DNA from: Enterobacteriaceae bacterium RIT693
GTDB taxonomy: Bacteria > Pseudomonadota > Gammaproteobacteria > Enterobacterales > Enterobacteriaceae
Direction: 5' to 3'
DNA: 64,000 nt
Assembly (NCBI GenBank): GCA_009668225.1
Contig: WJYK01000010.1
Span: 1-64,000 of the forward strand
Position 1 is the stretch's first letter. Each line of letters starts with the position of its first letter. The notes under the pieces were generated by a model, which saw nothing but the letters and a program-made list of their open reading frames with translations, was not told the origin of the DNA and made no database searches. This document shows, piece by piece, positions 9,400-20,610 of this stretch. Both the position numbers and the translations under genes were made by a program.

Positions 9400-9625
9400 C
9401 TCCCAGAGGAATGTCGCGGAAGATTGTTTTAACCATTAGCCAGCAAAGCAGGATAAACAGCAGCGGCACCAGGAGACAGGCCATCTCAAACCAGTGAGGT
9501 AAGCCAGTGATACCCTTTACATTATCAGGTAAGTAAGCAGCCACTAACCATGCGGCAAGATAGAGCAGGGTCAGCCAGAGCGCCCAGCGCGCTTCTTTGT
9601 GGGCCTGAACAAAACGCTTGTCCAT
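9383..9625 (-). CDS. yhdT: Small membrane protein YhdT
   Basis: An 80-aa DUF997 inner-membrane protein of unknown function that always precedes panF. It has two hydrophobic helices, ALWLTLLYLAAWLVAAYL and FEMACLLVPLLFILLCWLMV, suggesting a symporter accessory subunit. This is by analogy with YhdT/PanF and YjcH/ActP-type pairs and is not proven. The start MDKRFVQAHKEARW was chosen by similarity to E. coli; an ATG 14 codons upstream has no support. Confidence 0.9.
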   Translation of the reverse strand: MDKRFVQAHKEARWALWLTLLYLAAWLVAAYLPDNVKGITGLPHWFEMACLLVPLLFILLCWLMVKTIFRDIPLGDDHAK

Positions 9626-9693
9626 TTTTGTCCCTTGAGTTCGCGGAAAGCGAGAATTGTAACGCATCCATCCGGCAGGAGGATCAAAAAAGA

Positions 9694-9716
9694 AAAAGGC
9701 CGGAAATCCGGCCTTT
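9694..9716 (-). terminator. Terminator of the aroQ-accB-accC operon
   Basis: AAGGCCGGA and TCCGGCCTT pair around an AA loop. A long A-run at 9685-9698 gives the U-run in the minus-strand transcript, 22 bp after accC. It separates accC from yhdT-panF-prmA. Confidence 0.9.
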
Positions 9717-9738
9717 TATCGACATGTTTGACGGAAAC

Positions 9739-11085
9739 TTAGTGCTGAAGACCGAGTTTCTTCTCCAGATAGTGGATGTTAGTTCCACCGTGCTGGAAGT
9801 GTTCGTCATTCATGATCTTGGTTTGCAGCTCGATGTTGGTTTTGATGCCGTCGATGATCAGCTCTGCGAGCGCGTTTTTCATGCGGGAAATCGCCACTTC
9901 ACGCGTTTCGCCGTAGCAAATCAGCTTACCAATCATTGAATCGTAATACGGCGGTACGGTGTAGCCGGCGTAAATATGCGATTCCCAACGCACGCCAAAA
10001 CCACCAGGCGCGTGGAAGCGCGTGATTTTGCCCGGGCTTGGCAGGAAGGTATTCGGGTCTTCGGCGTTGATACGGCATTCCACCGCATGGCCGGTAACGT
10101 GAACGTCTTCCTGTTTGATGGACAGCGGTTGGCCGGCCGCAATGCGCAGCTGCTCTTTGATCAGGTCAACACCGGTGATCATTTCGGTCACCGGGTGTTC
10201 TACCTGAATACGGGTGTTCATTTCGATGAAATAGAACTCGCCGTTTTCGAACAGGAACTCGAAGGTCCCTGCGCCGCGGTAGTTAATGTCGATACAGGCT
10301 TTGGCGCAGCGGTCGCCGATGAATTTACGCAGCTCAGGCGTGATGCCAGGCGCTGGCGCTTCTTCAACGACTTTCTGGTGGCGGCGCTGCATGGAGCAGT
10401 CACGCTCGGCCAGATAGATAGCATGACCCTGGCCGTCGGCCAGCACCTGAATCTCGATATGGCGTGGGTTCTCGAGGTATTTCTCCATGTAAACCATGTC
10501 GTTGTTGAAAGCCGCTTTGGCCTCCGCACGGGTCATGTTGATGGATTGCTCAAGTTCCGCGTCGCTGCGCACTACGCGCATACCACGACCGCCGCCGCCG
10601 CCGGACGCTTTGATAATAACCGGGTAGCCGATGCGTTTTGCATGGGCACGGTTTTTATCCATGTCGCCGTCCAGTGGGCCGTCAGAGCCTGGTACCGTCG
10701 GTACGCCAGCCTGCTTCATCGCGGTGATCGCGGAAACTTTGTCGCCCATCAGGCGGATAGTTTCAGCTTTCGGGCCGATGAAGATAAAGCCGGAACGCTC
10801 AACCTGCTCGGCAAAGTTGGCGTTTTCAGACAGGAAGCCATACCCCGGATGAATTGCTACCGCGCCGGTAATTTCCGCCGCAGAGATGATGGCCGGGATG
10901 TTCAGATAGCTTTTCACGGACGGAGCCGGGCCGATACAGACCGTCTCATCCGCCAGTAATACGTGTTTCAGATCGCGATCCGCGCTTGAGTGCACGGCGA
11001 CGGTCTTGATGCCCAGCTCTTTACAGGCACGAAGAATACGCAGGGCAATCTCGCCGCGGTTGGCGATGACAATTTTATCCAGCAT
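9739..11085 (-). CDS. accC: Biotin carboxylase subunit of acetyl-CoA carboxylase
   Basis: ATP-grasp enzyme that carboxylates biotin on AccB, the first half-reaction of fatty-acid synthesis. The start [14 protein letters not shown] gives 448 aa, against 449 in E. coli. Visible motifs are the glycine-rich ATP loop [12 protein letters not shown], the lid region, and the catalytic [14 protein letters not shown] with the essential arginine. An upstream in-frame start 13 codons earlier would overlap accB and was rejected. It lies 10 bp after accB. Confidence 0.98.
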   Translation of the reverse strand: MLDKIVIANRGEIALRILRACKELGIKTVAVHSSADRDLKHVLLADETVCIGPAPSVKSYLNIPAIISAAEITGAVAIHPGYGFLSENANFAEQVERSGFIFIGPKAETIRLMGDKVSAITAMKQAGVPTVPGSDGPLDGDMDKNRAHAKRIGYPVIIKASGGGGGRGMRVVRSDAELEQSINMTRAEAKAAFNNDMVYMEKYLENPRHIEIQVLADGQGHAIYLAERDCSMQRRHQKVVEEAPAPGITPELRKFIGDRCAKACIDINYRGAGTFEFLFENGEFYFIEMNTRIQVEHPVTEMITGVDLIKEQLRIAAGQPLSIKQEDVHVTGHAVECRINAEDPNTFLPSPGKITRFHAPGGFGVRWESHIYAGYTVPPYYDSMIGKLICYGETREVAISRMKNALAELIIDGIKTNIELQTKIMNDEHFQHGGTNIHYLEKKLGLQH

Positions 11086-11095
11086 GTTCGCCTCG

Positions 11096-11575
11096 TTACT
11101 CGATGACGACCAGCGGCTCGTCAAATTCTACCGGCTGACCATTTTCAATCAGAATTGCTTTCACCACACCGGCTTTATCTGATTCGATCTGGTTCATCAT
11201 TTTCATTGCTTCAACGATGCACAGGGTATCGCCAACGTTAACTTTCTGGCCCACTTCCACGAACGCTTTTGCATCAGGGCTTGGGGTACGGTAGAAGGTA
11301 CCGACCATTGGGGAACGTACGATGTGACCACTGACTTCAGCAGCTGCAGGGGCTTCCATTGCTGGGGTTGCGGCTGGCGCAACGGCCTGAGCCAGACCCG
11401 GTTGTGGCTGAGGCTGGTACATTGGCGCAGCGTAAGCCTGTTGCATCATTGGGAAACCAGCGTTTGCCGGTGAGCGGCTGATACGTACAGACTCTTCGCC
11501 TTCAGAAATTTCCAGTTCAGCGATGCCTGATTCTTCAACCAGCTCGATCAGTTTTTTAATCTTACGAATATCCAT
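11096..11575 (-). CDS. accB: Biotin carboxyl carrier protein of acetyl-CoA carboxylase
   Basis: Carries biotin between AccC and the AccAD carboxyltransferase. The protein is 159 aa (156 in E. coli). The N-terminal dimerisation segment is followed by a Pro/Ala/Gln-rich linker (about 43-80) and the C-terminal biotinyl domain. The biotin lysine is K125 in VEAMKMMNQ, the target of BirA. The protruding thumb typical of bacterial BCCP is present around [15 protein letters not shown]. It is cotranscribed with accC and, here, with aroQ. Confidence 0.98.
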   Translation of the reverse strand: MDIRKIKKLIELVEESGIAELEISEGEESVRISRSPANAGFPMMQQAYAAPMYQPQPQPGLAQAVAPAATPAMEAPAAAEVSGHIVRSPMVGTFYRTPSPDAKAFVEVGQKVNVGDTLCIVEAMKMMNQIESDKAGVVKAILIENGQPVEFDEPLVVIE

Positions 11576-11597
11576 GAGTGGGTTCCGTACTCTTTGT

Positions 11598-12050
11598 TTA
11601 GATGGATTTTGACAGGCGTTTTACCGCCGTCTGTAGTGCATATGAATAGCCATCAGCACCTAATCCGCAGATCACGCCGACGGCCTTATCTGAAAGATAT
11701 GAATGATGGCGAAACGGTTCACGCGCGTGCACATTGCTGAGGTGAATCTCGATAAACGGGATATCCACCGCCAATAACGCATCACGCAGCGCGACGCTGG
11801 TATGCGTGAACGCGGCCGGATTAATCAGGATAAAGTCGACAGTGTCTTTGGCCTGATGAATTCGGTCAATCAACGCATACTCCGCGTTAGATTGCAGGTG
11901 GCTGAGCGTTACGCCAAGGCTTGTTGCCTCTGCCTCAAGCGTGTTAACAATTTCTGCTAACGTTTGGTGGCCGTACTTGTCCGGCTCCCGCGTGCCCAGC
12001 ATGTTCAGATTAGGGCCATTCAAAAGCAAAATGTGAAATTCACCCGACAT
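11598..12050 (-). CDS. aroQ: Type II 3-dehydroquinate dehydratase
   Basis: Catalyses the third step of the shikimate pathway, converting 3-dehydroquinate to 3-dehydroshikimate by an anti elimination. The protein is 150 aa, typical of the dodecameric class II enzyme. It shows [16 protein letters not shown], the catalytic tyrosine Y26 in [22 protein letters not shown], and the histidine in [19 protein letters not shown]. It is 22 bp upstream of accB, an arrangement common in gamma-proteobacteria; E. coli K-12 has only the unrelated AroD. Whether this genome also has aroD cannot be seen. Confidence 0.96.
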   Translation of the reverse strand: MSGEFHILLLNGPNLNMLGTREPDKYGHQTLAEIVNTLEAEATSLGVTLSHLQSNAEYALIDRIHQAKDTVDFILINPAAFTHTSVALRDALLAVDIPFIEIHLSNVHAREPFRHHSYLSDKAVGVICGLGADGYSYALQTAVKRLSKSI

Positions 12051-12215
12051 CGTGCTGCCATCTCCCGCAATTAGTAGGCAATTTACAAAATATACCTAAG
12101 TTTTCCGGTTGTCACCTTTTCGAGCCGAAAATGGGCGTCAGAAAAAACCGAAGTCGCACATTATAACGATTTCGTAGCATTTGGCAGCTAAATACTGGTC
12201 TTATCAGGGAAGATG
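12051..12215 (-). promoter_or_regulatory. Promoter region of aroQ-accB-accC
   Basis: About 165 bp between the aroQ start and the inverted hairpin at 12216 hold no gene. On the minus strand a TATATT with an upstream GGTGAC about 16 bp away could be a sigma-70 promoter. The E. coli accBC promoter is autoregulated by AccB, but no specific site is recognised here. Confidence 0.4.
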
Positions 12216-12256
12216 ATCAACCGGTATCCGAAGAACGATACCGATTGATGTTTTTT
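12216..12256 (+). terminator. Rho-independent terminator facing the plus strand
   Basis: ATCAACCGGTATC (12216-12228) pairs with GATACCGATTGAT (12237-12249) with one mismatch and an 8-nt loop, followed by GTTTTTT. The U-run belongs to a plus-strand transcript, although both flanking genes are on the minus strand. Read from the minus strand no U-run follows. Confidence 0.65.
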
Positions 12257-12281
12257 CTGCGGAGAAGCACACGCTCTGTGG

Positions 12282-12881
12282 CTAGCGCCACCACTGGCGA
12301 AACTTCTTGTAGCGAAGTGCGAGAAGGATGATAGCCCCCAGCGCATAAAGCAAGGGCTGAGGGGACAAAATCTTAACCGACCAGAGGAAATGAATCGGCG
12401 CGAGGATCGCCACCAGATAGACGAAGTTATGCAGTTTCTGCCAACGGGCGCCTAAAAAACGCTGTGCCCGCTGGGTGGACGTGACGGCCAGTGCCAGCAG
12501 GATAATCCAGCAAATGATGCCCAGCGTCAGGTAAGGGCGGCTCACCAACTCCTGACCAAGCAGCCCAAGATTGCTGATCCCCAGCTCCAGCAGCGAATAG
12601 CTGGTGAGATGCAGCGTCGCCCAGACAAAGCACCAGACACCCAGCAGGCGGCGGGTACGAATCAACAGCGGCTGTTTGGCGTAGCGCGCCAGCGGCGTAA
12701 TCAGCAGCGTTGCCAGCAGCAGTTTGAGCGCCATTCTGCCGGTAAAATGCTGGATATCTTTCGCCGGATCGGCGCTGAAAAGTCCCTGGCTTGCCGCGTA
12801 AAACAGCCAGACGAAGGGCAGAAATGCGGCCAGATGAAGCCCCACTTTTAGCCAGGTAATCTGTTTTACCGTCAGTCGCAC
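12282..12881 (-). CDS. msrQ: Heme b membrane subunit MsrQ of the periplasmic methionine sulfoxide reductase
   Basis: Inner-membrane heme protein (formerly YedZ) that passes electrons from the quinone pool or flavin to MsrP. The protein is 199 aa with about six membrane helices and a ferric-reductase-like domain. Histidines such as those in [13 protein letters not shown] and [19 protein letters not shown] are likely heme ligands. The GTG start directly abuts the msrP stop (TGA then GTG), indicating tight coupling. In E. coli msrPQ lies elsewhere on the chromosome. Confidence 0.95.
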   Translation of the reverse strand: MRLTVKQITWLKVGLHLAAFLPFVWLFYAASQGLFSADPAKDIQHFTGRMALKLLLATLLITPLARYAKQPLLIRTRRLLGVWCFVWATLHLTSYSLLELGISNLGLLGQELVSRPYLTLGIICWIILLALAVTSTQRAQRFLGARWQKLHNFVYLVAILAPIHFLWSVKILSPQPLLYALGAIILLALRYKKFRQWWR

Positions 12882-13886
12882 TCAGAAGTTCTCCTTCAGA
12901 TTCAGGCCGTGATAAAGCGAAGCTACCTGGTCGGCGTAGCCGTTAAACAGCAGCGTCGGCTGGCGCTTAACGTCCAGTACACCACCCGAACCGATGAAGC
13001 GCTCCGAGGCCTGAGACCAGCGGGGATGATCGACGTGAGGGTTCACGTTGGCGTAGAAACCATATTCATTCGGCGCGGCAAGGTTCCAGGTCGTTGGCGG
13101 TAGTTCGCTCACCAGCTTGATACTGACAATCGATTTGATGCCCTTAAAGCCATATTTCCACGGCACCGTAAGGCGTATCGGCGCGCCGTTTTGCGGTGGT
13201 AAGGCTTTACCGTACACGCCCACGGTCAGCAGCGTTAGAGGGTGCATCGCCTCATCGAGCCGTAACCCTTCTACATAAGGATATTGCAGACCGCCGCCGA
13301 TGAACCGGTCTTTCTGGCCGGGCATTTGTTCCGGATCATTAAGCGTTTCAAAGGCCACGTACTTTGCGTTGCTGGTGGGCTCAACCATCGCTAGCAACTT
13401 ATGGAGCGGGAAGCCAATCCACGGAACGACCATCGACCAGGCTTCAACGCAGCGCATGCGGTAAATGCGTTCTTCCAGCGGGAAGCGTTTATACAGATCG
13501 TCGTGATCGAGCGTCATGGGTTTAGCCACTTCGCCGCTGATTTTTATTTGCCAGGGATCGGTTTTCAGCCCGCCGGCGTTGGCGGCCGGATCGGCCTTAT
13601 CCAGCCCAAATTCGTAGAAGTTGTTGTAGCCGGTAACCTTGTCTTCCGGGGTCAACGCCAGCTTTGCCTGATACTCTTCTGGTTTACTGAACGTCAGGGG
13701 TTTGCCGGAAGGTGCCGCCGGGCGATCGTTACCTTTGAACCAGGAAAGAATATCGGCGTTTGCGGTTTGGGGGAGCGACAGGGCGGCAGCGCTGATGCCC
13801 AAAGCCTTCAGCACCTGGCGGCGCTTCATCATAAATACGGATTCTGGCGTAACGTCGGCTTCGGTGAGCCGGGTGACCTTTTTCAT
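12882..13886 (-). CDS. msrP: Periplasmic methionine sulfoxide reductase, molybdopterin subunit MsrP
   Basis: Molybdenum-cofactor enzyme (formerly YedY) that repairs oxidised methionines in periplasmic proteins. The protein is 334 aa. It has a Tat signal peptide with twin arginines at 22-23 ([10 protein letters not shown]) and probable cleavage after ANA near residue 44. It belongs to the sulfite-oxidase fold; the Mo-ligating cysteine is C146 in [11 protein letters not shown]. First gene of msrPQ. The msrP-acuI gap contains the acuI terminator and no recognised regulator site. Confidence 0.96.
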   Translation of the reverse strand: MKKVTRLTEADVTPESVFMMKRRQVLKALGISAAALSLPQTANADILSWFKGNDRPAAPSGKPLTFSKPEEYQAKLALTPEDKVTGYNNFYEFGLDKADPAANAGGLKTDPWQIKISGEVAKPMTLDHDDLYKRFPLEERIYRMRCVEAWSMVVPWIGFPLHKLLAMVEPTSNAKYVAFETLNDPEQMPGQKDRFIGGGLQYPYVEGLRLDEAMHPLTLLTVGVYGKALPPQNGAPIRLTVPWKYGFKGIKSIVSIKLVSELPPTTWNLAAPNEYGFYANVNPHVDHPRWSQASERFIGSGGVLDVKRQPTLLFNGYADQVASLYHGLNLKENF

Positions 13887-13967
13887 GACGTTCTCCTCGT
13901 AGCGATAGCCTAAGCATGACCGAGAGAAAGCGTTCCGGCGAATATGTCACGAAAAATTGAAATTTAT

Positions 13968-13989
13968 GGGGGCGCAGGTTGTGGCCCCC
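13968..13989 (-). terminator. Probable terminator of acuI
   Basis: GGGGGC pairs with GCCCCC around a 10-nt loop, followed on the minus strand by an AT-rich tail containing ATTTTT at a distance. The U-run is imperfect, so this is moderate evidence. Confidence 0.45.
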
Positions 13990-13997
13990 GGTGCGGA

Positions 13998-14972
13998 TTA
14001 ACGTATTTTCACCAGGGTTCTTCCCTGAATGGCGTTATTAATGATGTCACTGGCGTACTTTGGCGCTTCTGCGAGGCCGATTTCGGTGGTTGCCTGTTGG
14101 TAGAAGGCATCCGGCAAGTCTTTTACCAGACGTGCCCAGGCGGCGGTGCGACGATCCGGCGGTGTCATCACTGAATCAACACCCTGCAGGCGAACATTAC
14201 GCAGGATAAACGGCATCACGGTTGTTGGCAGCGCAAAGCCGCCGGCTAAACCGCAGGCAGCCACGCAGCCGCCGTAGTTCATCTGTGCCAGGACTTTCGC
14301 CAGCACTTTATCGCCCACGGTATCAATGGCACCGGCCCATAGCTGTTTTTCCAGCGGGCGCGTTTCGGCAAACTCATCGCGGCCAAGAATACGGTCAGCA
14401 CCGAGGCTACGGAGGTAATGATGTGTACTTTCGCGTCCGGAAACGGCGGCAACCTTATATCCCAGCTTGTGCAGCAGGGCAACGGCGGTGCTGCCCACTC
14501 CGCCGCTTGCGCCGGTCACGACTATTTCACCGTTTTCTGGCGTAACGCCCGCGTCTTCCAGCGCCATAACGCAAAGCATGGCGGTAAAACCGGCGGTGCC
14601 GATGATCATCGCTTTGCGTGCGTCCAGGCCTTCCGGCATGGCAACCAGCCAGTCACCGTTGACCCGGGCAGTCTCCGCCAGACCCCCCCAATGGTTTTCA
14701 CCTACGCCCCAGCCGGTAAGCAAAACAGCCTGGCCTGGCTGGAAGCGAGCGTCTTCGCTGGCGTAGACTTTGCCTGCAAAGTCGATACCCGGCACCATTG
14801 GAAAGTTACGGATAATTTTGCCTTTGCCGGTAATGGCTAGCGCGTCTTTGTAATTCAGGCTGGAGTAATCAATTTCCACCGTAACGTTGCCCTCAGGCAG
14901 CGTGGCGTGCTCAATATCTTTTACCGCGGCCAGGGTCTGGCCTTCGGACTGTTCCAGGATTAAGGCCTGCAT
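13998..14972 (-). CDS. acuI: Acrylyl-CoA reductase AcuI (YhdH), NADPH-dependent
   Basis: Zinc-independent medium-chain reductase of the quinone-oxidoreductase class that reduces acryloyl-CoA to propionyl-CoA, probably as detoxification. The start MQALILEQSEG gives 324 aa, the same as E. coli YhdH; an ATG 8 codons earlier is unsupported. The NADPH fold shows GASGGVGSTAVALLHKLGYKV and the substrate region SSLNYKDALAITGKGKI. It is divergent from csrD. Confidence 0.95.
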   Translation of the reverse strand: MQALILEQSEGQTLAAVKDIEHATLPEGNVTVEIDYSSLNYKDALAITGKGKIIRNFPMVPGIDFAGKVYASEDARFQPGQAVLLTGWGVGENHWGGLAETARVNGDWLVAMPEGLDARKAMIIGTAGFTAMLCVMALEDAGVTPENGEIVVTGASGGVGSTAVALLHKLGYKVAAVSGRESTHHYLRSLGADRILGRDEFAETRPLEKQLWAGAIDTVGDKVLAKVLAQMNYGGCVAACGLAGGFALPTTVMPFILRNVRLQGVDSVMTPPDRRTAAWARLVKDLPDAFYQQATTEIGLAEAPKYASDIINNAIQGRTLVKIR

Positions 14973-15178
14973 TGGCGCTCCTCGGTCGGTATCCATGGGA
15001 AAAAAATCTTAGCAGACTATACTCCGATACTGATGTTTAGAGCCGACTTACCGCAATAAATGCTCAGAAATTACCGAGGGGTTTCGTTTGCCAGGGGTCA
15101 GCCTTTGCTATTTAATGCTTCCTCCTTTGGGACCAATTTGAGTGTGGTTAATTTTCACTAACCGGAGTTAACACAGGG

Positions 15179-17119
15179 ATGCGATTAACGACGAAACTCT
15201 CAGCTTTCATCACCCTCCTGACCGGGCTTGCGATTATCGTAACGCTCTTGGGGTGTCTGTTGAGCTTCTATAACTCGGTCCATGACAAAACCCGGCAGCG
15301 TATCCTGACCGTCGCCACAATTATTGATAATCAACTGATATCCCGCTCTCCTCAGCAGCTCGCGGACCACTTTAGCGAACTCATGATGCCGGTTGATATT
15401 ACGGAAATTCGCCTGCTGGCGGATAAAAGCTACCTTTTCCAGCACACTTTACCCGAAGGCTATCGCCCGACGGGCACGCAATACACCTACCGGACCCTCA
15501 ATGTCGCCCTGATGAAGCACCCCGGGATGTCCCTGAATTTGACCTACCGTGACCCGATTTCCGTCTACTACCACGCGATGTTCACCACTACGCCATTAAC
15601 TGCGGCGGTCGCTTTTATGCTGGTGGTCCTTTTCATTGCTGGTCGCTGGCTCAAGCGTCAGCTTTCCGGGCAGGAGCTTTTAGAAATAAGGGCTGGGAAA
15701 ATTATTGCCGGAGAACGCGGTACCCAGGTTCGCGGTACCGTTCATGAGTGGCCGCCGCTGGTGAGCAGCGCGCTGGATACCTTACTTTCTGATTTGCAAA
15801 ACGCCGGCGAGCAGCGCAGCCGCGTGGATACCCTGATCAGGGCTTTTGCCGCTCAGGACATTAAAACCGGGCTCAATAATCGCCTGTTCTTTGATAACCA
15901 GCTGGCAACGCTGCTGGAAGGCCAGGAGCAGGTCGGCACCCACGGCGTGGTGATGATTATTCGCCTGCCTGATTTCGAGTTATTAAAAGAGACGTGGGGT
16001 AACGGCCCGGTAGAAGAATATTTATTCACTTTGGTGAACCTGCTCTCGACCTTTGTGATGCGTTATCCCGGTGCCTTGCTGGCCCGCTATTTCCGCAGTG
16101 ATTTTGCGGTTCTGCTGCCGCACCGTACCCTAAAAGAGGCGGACGGTATTGCCAGCCAGCTGCTGAATTCCGTCGATGCGCTGCCGCCAACCCGTATGGT
16201 CGACCGAAGCGATATGCTCCACATCGGCATTTGCGCCTGGCGGAGCGGGCAGACAAAAGAACAGGTGATGGAACATGCGGAAATCGCCACCCGCAATGCC
16301 GCTTTCCAGGGGGCAAATAGCTGGTCAGTCTACGACGACAAGCTGCCGGAGCAGGGGCGAGGCAACGTGAAGTGGCGTACCTTGCTTGAGCAAGTACTGA
16401 AGCAAGGCGGCCCGCGTTTTTACCAGAAACCAGCTGTCGATCGGGACGGCGCCGTTCTCCACCGCGAAATCATGTGCCGCATTTTTGACGGTGAGCAGGA
16501 GGTGCTGTCGGCCGAGTATATGCCGATGGTCAGGCAGTTCGGTTTGTCAGAGCAATATGACCGCCAGGTTGTGTCCCGGCTTTTACCGCTGCTGAACTTC
16601 TGGCCGGAAGAGACGCTCGCGATTCAAATCACCGTCGACTCGCTTATTCGTGCGCCATTCCAGCGCTGGCTGCGTGATTCTCTGATGCAGTGCGAAAAAT
16701 CGAAACGCTCAAGGATTCTTTTTGAACTTGCTGAGGCAGATGTATGTCAACACATCAGCCGTTTACAACATGTTGTAAGGTTAGTCACCGCGTTAGGGGC
16801 AAGGGTCGTGATTATCCAGGCGGGGTTAACGGTGGTTAGCACAACCTATATTAAAGAGCTGGATGTAGAGTTGATTAAGCTGCATCCGGGTCTGGTCAGA
16901 AACATCGGCAAGCGTACTGAAAACCAACTGTTTGTGAAGAGTTTGGTTGAGGCCTGTAACGGTACGCGAACCCGTGTTTTTGCGACGGGAGTGAGGACCC
17001 GCGGCGAATGGCAGACGCTGATTGATAACGGGGTGGCAGGGGCGCAAGGTGATTTTATCGCCGCATCTCAGCCGCTTGACAGTAATGTGAAAAAATATTC
17101 ACAAAGATACTCGGTTTAA
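15179..17119 (+). CDS. csrD: CsrD, degenerate GGDEF/EAL protein controlling CsrB/CsrC decay
   Basis: Membrane protein that promotes RNase E cleavage of the sRNAs CsrB and CsrC, and so indirectly sets CsrA activity. The protein is 646 aa, the E. coli length. It has an N-terminal helix (about 10-30), a periplasmic part, a second helix (about 135-155) and a HAMP-like linker, followed by a GGDEF domain in which the active site reads RSDF (about 306-309). The EAL domain reads EIM (about 430-432). Both signatures are degenerate, as in E. coli, so no cyclic-di-GMP turnover is expected. Confidence 0.95.
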   Translation: MRLTTKLSAFITLLTGLAIIVTLLGCLLSFYNSVHDKTRQRILTVATIIDNQLISRSPQQLADHFSELMMPVDITEIRLLADKSYLFQHTLPEGYRPTGTQYTYRTLNVALMKHPGMSLNLTYRDPISVYYHAMFTTTPLTAAVAFMLVVLFIAGRWLKRQLSGQELLEIRAGKIIAGERGTQVRGTVHEWPPLVSSALDTLLSDLQNAGEQRSRVDTLIRAFAAQDIKTGLNNRLFFDNQLATLLEGQEQVGTHGVVMIIRLPDFELLKETWGNGPVEEYLFTLVNLLSTFVMRYPGALLARYFRSDFAVLLPHRTLKEADGIASQLLNSVDALPPTRMVDRSDMLHIGICAWRSGQTKEQVMEHAEIATRNAAFQGANSWSVYDDKLPEQGRGNVKWRTLLEQVLKQGGPRFYQKPAVDRDGAVLHREIMCRIFDGEQEVLSAEYMPMVRQFGLSEQYDRQVVSRLLPLLNFWPEETLAIQITVDSLIRAPFQRWLRDSLMQCEKSKRSRILFELAEADVCQHISRLQHVVRLVTALGARVVIIQAGLTVVSTTYIKELDVELIKLHPGLVRNIGKRTENQLFVKSLVEACNGTRTRVFATGVRTRGEWQTLIDNGVAGAQGDFIAASQPLDSNVKKYSQRYSV

Positions 17120-18469
<1,350 letters not shown>

Positions 18470-18481
18470 CAGCCACAGGCC

Positions 18482-18503
18482 AGGGGGAGCTTTCGCTGCC
18501 CCT
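18482..18503 (+). terminator. Hairpin between mreB and mreC
   Basis: AGGGGGAGC pairs with GCTGCCCCT (one mismatch, loop TTTC). No U-run follows, so it is more likely an attenuator or RNA-processing/stability hairpin that lowers mreCD relative to mreB than a full terminator. Confidence 0.45.
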
Positions 18504-18532
18504 GCTTGCTGGTTTGGGAATACGCATAGCCT

Positions 18533-19519
18533 ATGAAGCCAATTTTTAGCCGTGGCCCGTCGCTACAGATTCGCCTTATTCTGGCGGTGCTGGTGGCGCT
18601 TGGTGTCATTATCGCCGACAGCCGCCTCGGTATGTTCAGTCAGATTCGAACATACATGGATACAGCCGTCAGTCCTTTCTATTTTGTCTCTAATGGTCCC
18701 CGTGAATTGCTCGACAGCGTGTCTCAAACGCTGGCCTCGCGCGACCAGCTTGAACTTGAAAATCGGGTTCTGCGTCAGGAGTTAATCCTGAAAAACAGTG
18801 AATTGCTGATGCTGGGTCAATACCGGCAGGAAAACGCGCGTCTGCGCGAGCTGCTGGGTTCTCCGCTGCGTCAGGATGAGCAAAAAATGGTGACTCAGGT
18901 CATCTCAACCGTTAATGACCCCTATAGCGACCAGGTGGTTATCGACAAAGGCAGCGTAAACGGTGTTTACGAAGGCCAGCCGGTTATCAGCGATAAAGGC
19001 GTTGTGGGGCAGGTTGTCGCGGTAGCGAAATTGACCAGTCGGGTACTGCTGATTTGTGATGCAACCCATGCTCTGCCGATTCAGGTGCTGCGTAACGATA
19101 TCCGCGTGATTGCGGCAGGTAATGGCTGTACTGACGATCTTCAGCTGGAGCATCTGCCGGCCAATACCGATATTCGTGTAGGGGACGTGCTGGTGACCTC
19201 TGGTCTCGGCGGTCGTTTCCCCGAGGGATACCCGGTTGGCGTTGTATCATCGGTTAAGCTTGATACTCAGCGGGCCTATACCGTGATTCAGGCTCGTCCT
19301 ACCGCCGGGCTGCAGCGTCTGCGCTACCTGCTGCTGCTGTGGGGGGCGGACAAAAACGGGTCGTCGCCAATGCCGCCTGAAGAAGTGCACCGCGTGGCAA
19401 ATGAACGTCTGATGCAGATGATGCCTCAGGTTCTGCCGCCGCCGGGTTCAATGGGGCCTCCCGCGCCGGTCCCTGCGCCAGCAACCGGGATCACTCAGCC
19501 TGCTACGGGAGCACAGTAG
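18533..19519 (+). CDS. mreC: Rod-shape protein MreC
   Basis: Bitopic inner-membrane protein that links MreB to the periplasmic peptidoglycan synthases (PBP2/RodA). The protein is 328 aa with a short cytoplasmic start, one helix (about 13-30), a coiled coil (about 65-105) and the MreC beta-barrel core (about 110-270). The C-terminal tail is Pro/Ala-rich and probably disordered. Its TAG stop shares one base with the GTG start of mreD. Confidence 0.96.
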   Translation: MKPIFSRGPSLQIRLILAVLVALGVIIADSRLGMFSQIRTYMDTAVSPFYFVSNGPRELLDSVSQTLASRDQLELENRVLRQELILKNSELLMLGQYRQENARLRELLGSPLRQDEQKMVTQVISTVNDPYSDQVVIDKGSVNGVYEGQPVISDKGVVGQVVAVAKLTSRVLLICDATHALPIQVLRNDIRVIAAGNGCTDDLQLEHLPANTDIRVGDVLVTSGLGGRFPEGYPVGVVSSVKLDTQRAYTVIQARPTAGLQRLRYLLLLWGADKNGSSPMPPEEVHRVANERLMQMMPQVLPPPGSMGPPAPVPAPATGITQPATGAQ

Positions 19520-20007
19520 TGGGAAGTCTACGTCACCAGGGCCGGTGGGTTATCTGGCTTTCATTTCTGATTGCTCTATTGTTGCAGGTGATGCCCTGGC
19601 CGGACGACCTGAAGTTTTACCGGCCAGATTGGGTATTACTGATTCTGCTTTACTGGATTTTAGCCCTGCCGCACCGCGTTAATGTTGGGACGGGTTTTAT
19701 TGTGGGCGCCATACTGGATTTGATCAGTGGATCCACACTTGGCGTTCGCGCTCTATCATTAAGTGTTGTGGCTTACCTGGTGGCGCTGAAATACCAGCTT
19801 TTCCGTAATCTCGCCCTTTGGCAGCAGGCGCTGGTCGTCATGCTGCTCTCGCTAGTCACCGACATCATTGTTTTCTGGTCAGAATTTTTAGTGATCAATG
19901 TCTCTTTCAGACCGGAAGTGTTCTGGAGTAGTGTAGTTAACGGTATCCTGTGGCCCTGGATTTTCCTGTTAATGCGCAAAGTTCGCCAGCAATTCGCTGT
20001 GCAATAA
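19519..20007 (+). CDS. mreD: Rod-shape protein MreD
   Basis: Polytopic inner-membrane member of the elongasome, 162 aa, with about five to six helices. It starts with GTG overlapping the mreC stop by one base, which implies translational coupling. The C-terminus [20 protein letters not shown] type sequence is like E. coli MreD. It is 9 bp from yhdE, so mreBCD-yhdE-rng may form one transcript. Confidence 0.96.
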   Translation: MGSLRHQGRWVIWLSFLIALLLQVMPWPDDLKFYRPDWVLLILLYWILALPHRVNVGTGFIVGAILDLISGSTLGVRALSLSVVAYLVALKYQLFRNLALWQQALVVMLLSLVTDIIVFWSEFLVINVSFRPEVFWSSVVNGILWPWIFLLMRKVRQQFAVQ

Positions 20008-20016
20008 AAGGTAAAC

Positions 20017-20610
20017 ATGACTACGTTGTATCTGGCATCCGGTTCGCCTCGCCGTCAGGAGCTTCTGACCCTGCTCGGCGTCTCTTTCGAACGCCTGGTT
20101 CCGGGCATTGAAGAGCAGCGGCAGCCGCACGAAAGCGCCGAGCAGTATGTTCGACGTCTGGCGCGTGAAAAAGCCCAGGCTGGCGTAGCGCTGGCCGCCG
20201 AGGATTTGCCGGTGCTGGGGGCAGATACGATTGTTATCTTTAACGGTGAAGTGCTTGAAAAACCGCATGATACTGCGCATGCGGCTCAGATGCTGCGCCT
20301 GCTTTCAGGAAATCAGCATCAGGTGATGACGGCGGTGGCAATTGCCGACGCTGCGCAAGTACTGGAAGCGTTAGTGATTACCGATGTGACGTTTCGCAGC
20401 TTATCCGAACAGGATATTGCCGACTATATCGCCAGCGGTGAACCTATGGACAAAGCCGGTGCTTACGGCATTCAGGGGCTTGGCGGCTGTTTCGTTAAAA
20501 GGATTAATGGCAGTTATCATGCAGTGGTGGGATTACCACTGGTGGAAACTGGTGAGTTGCTGAGCAATTTTCACGCGCTGCGTGACGGACGAGGAAAAGA
20601 TGACGGCTGA
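20017..20610 (+). CDS. yhdE: Maf-family nucleotide pyrophosphatase YhdE (dTTP/UTP)
   Basis: House-cleaning pyrophosphatase hydrolysing dTTP, UTP and modified pyrimidine nucleotides; the E. coli homologue YhdE has been characterised this way. The protein is 197 aa. Maf motifs are the N-terminal [10 protein letters not shown], the catalytic aspartate in [11 protein letters not shown] and [13 protein letters not shown]. The last 11 bp overlap the start of rng. Confidence 0.95.
   Translation: MTTLYLASGSPRRQELLTLLGVSFERLVPGIEEQRQPHESAEQYVRRLAREKAQAGVALAAEDLPVLGADTIVIFNGEVLEKPHDTAHAAQMLRLLSGNQHQVMTAVAIADAAQVLEALVITDVTFRSLSEQDIADYIASGEPMDKAGAYGIQGLGGCFVKRINGSYHAVVGLPLVETGELLSNFHALRDGRGKDDG

Noticed and set aside
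9976-10959. 327-codon open frame on the plus strand opposite accC
   Set aside because: Antisense shadow of a highly conserved gene; composition has no protein-like domains.
15179-17119. CsrD as an active diguanylate cyclase or phosphodiesterase
   Set aside because: The GGDEF site reads RSDF and the EAL site reads EIM, so catalytic residues are missing, as in E. coli CsrD.
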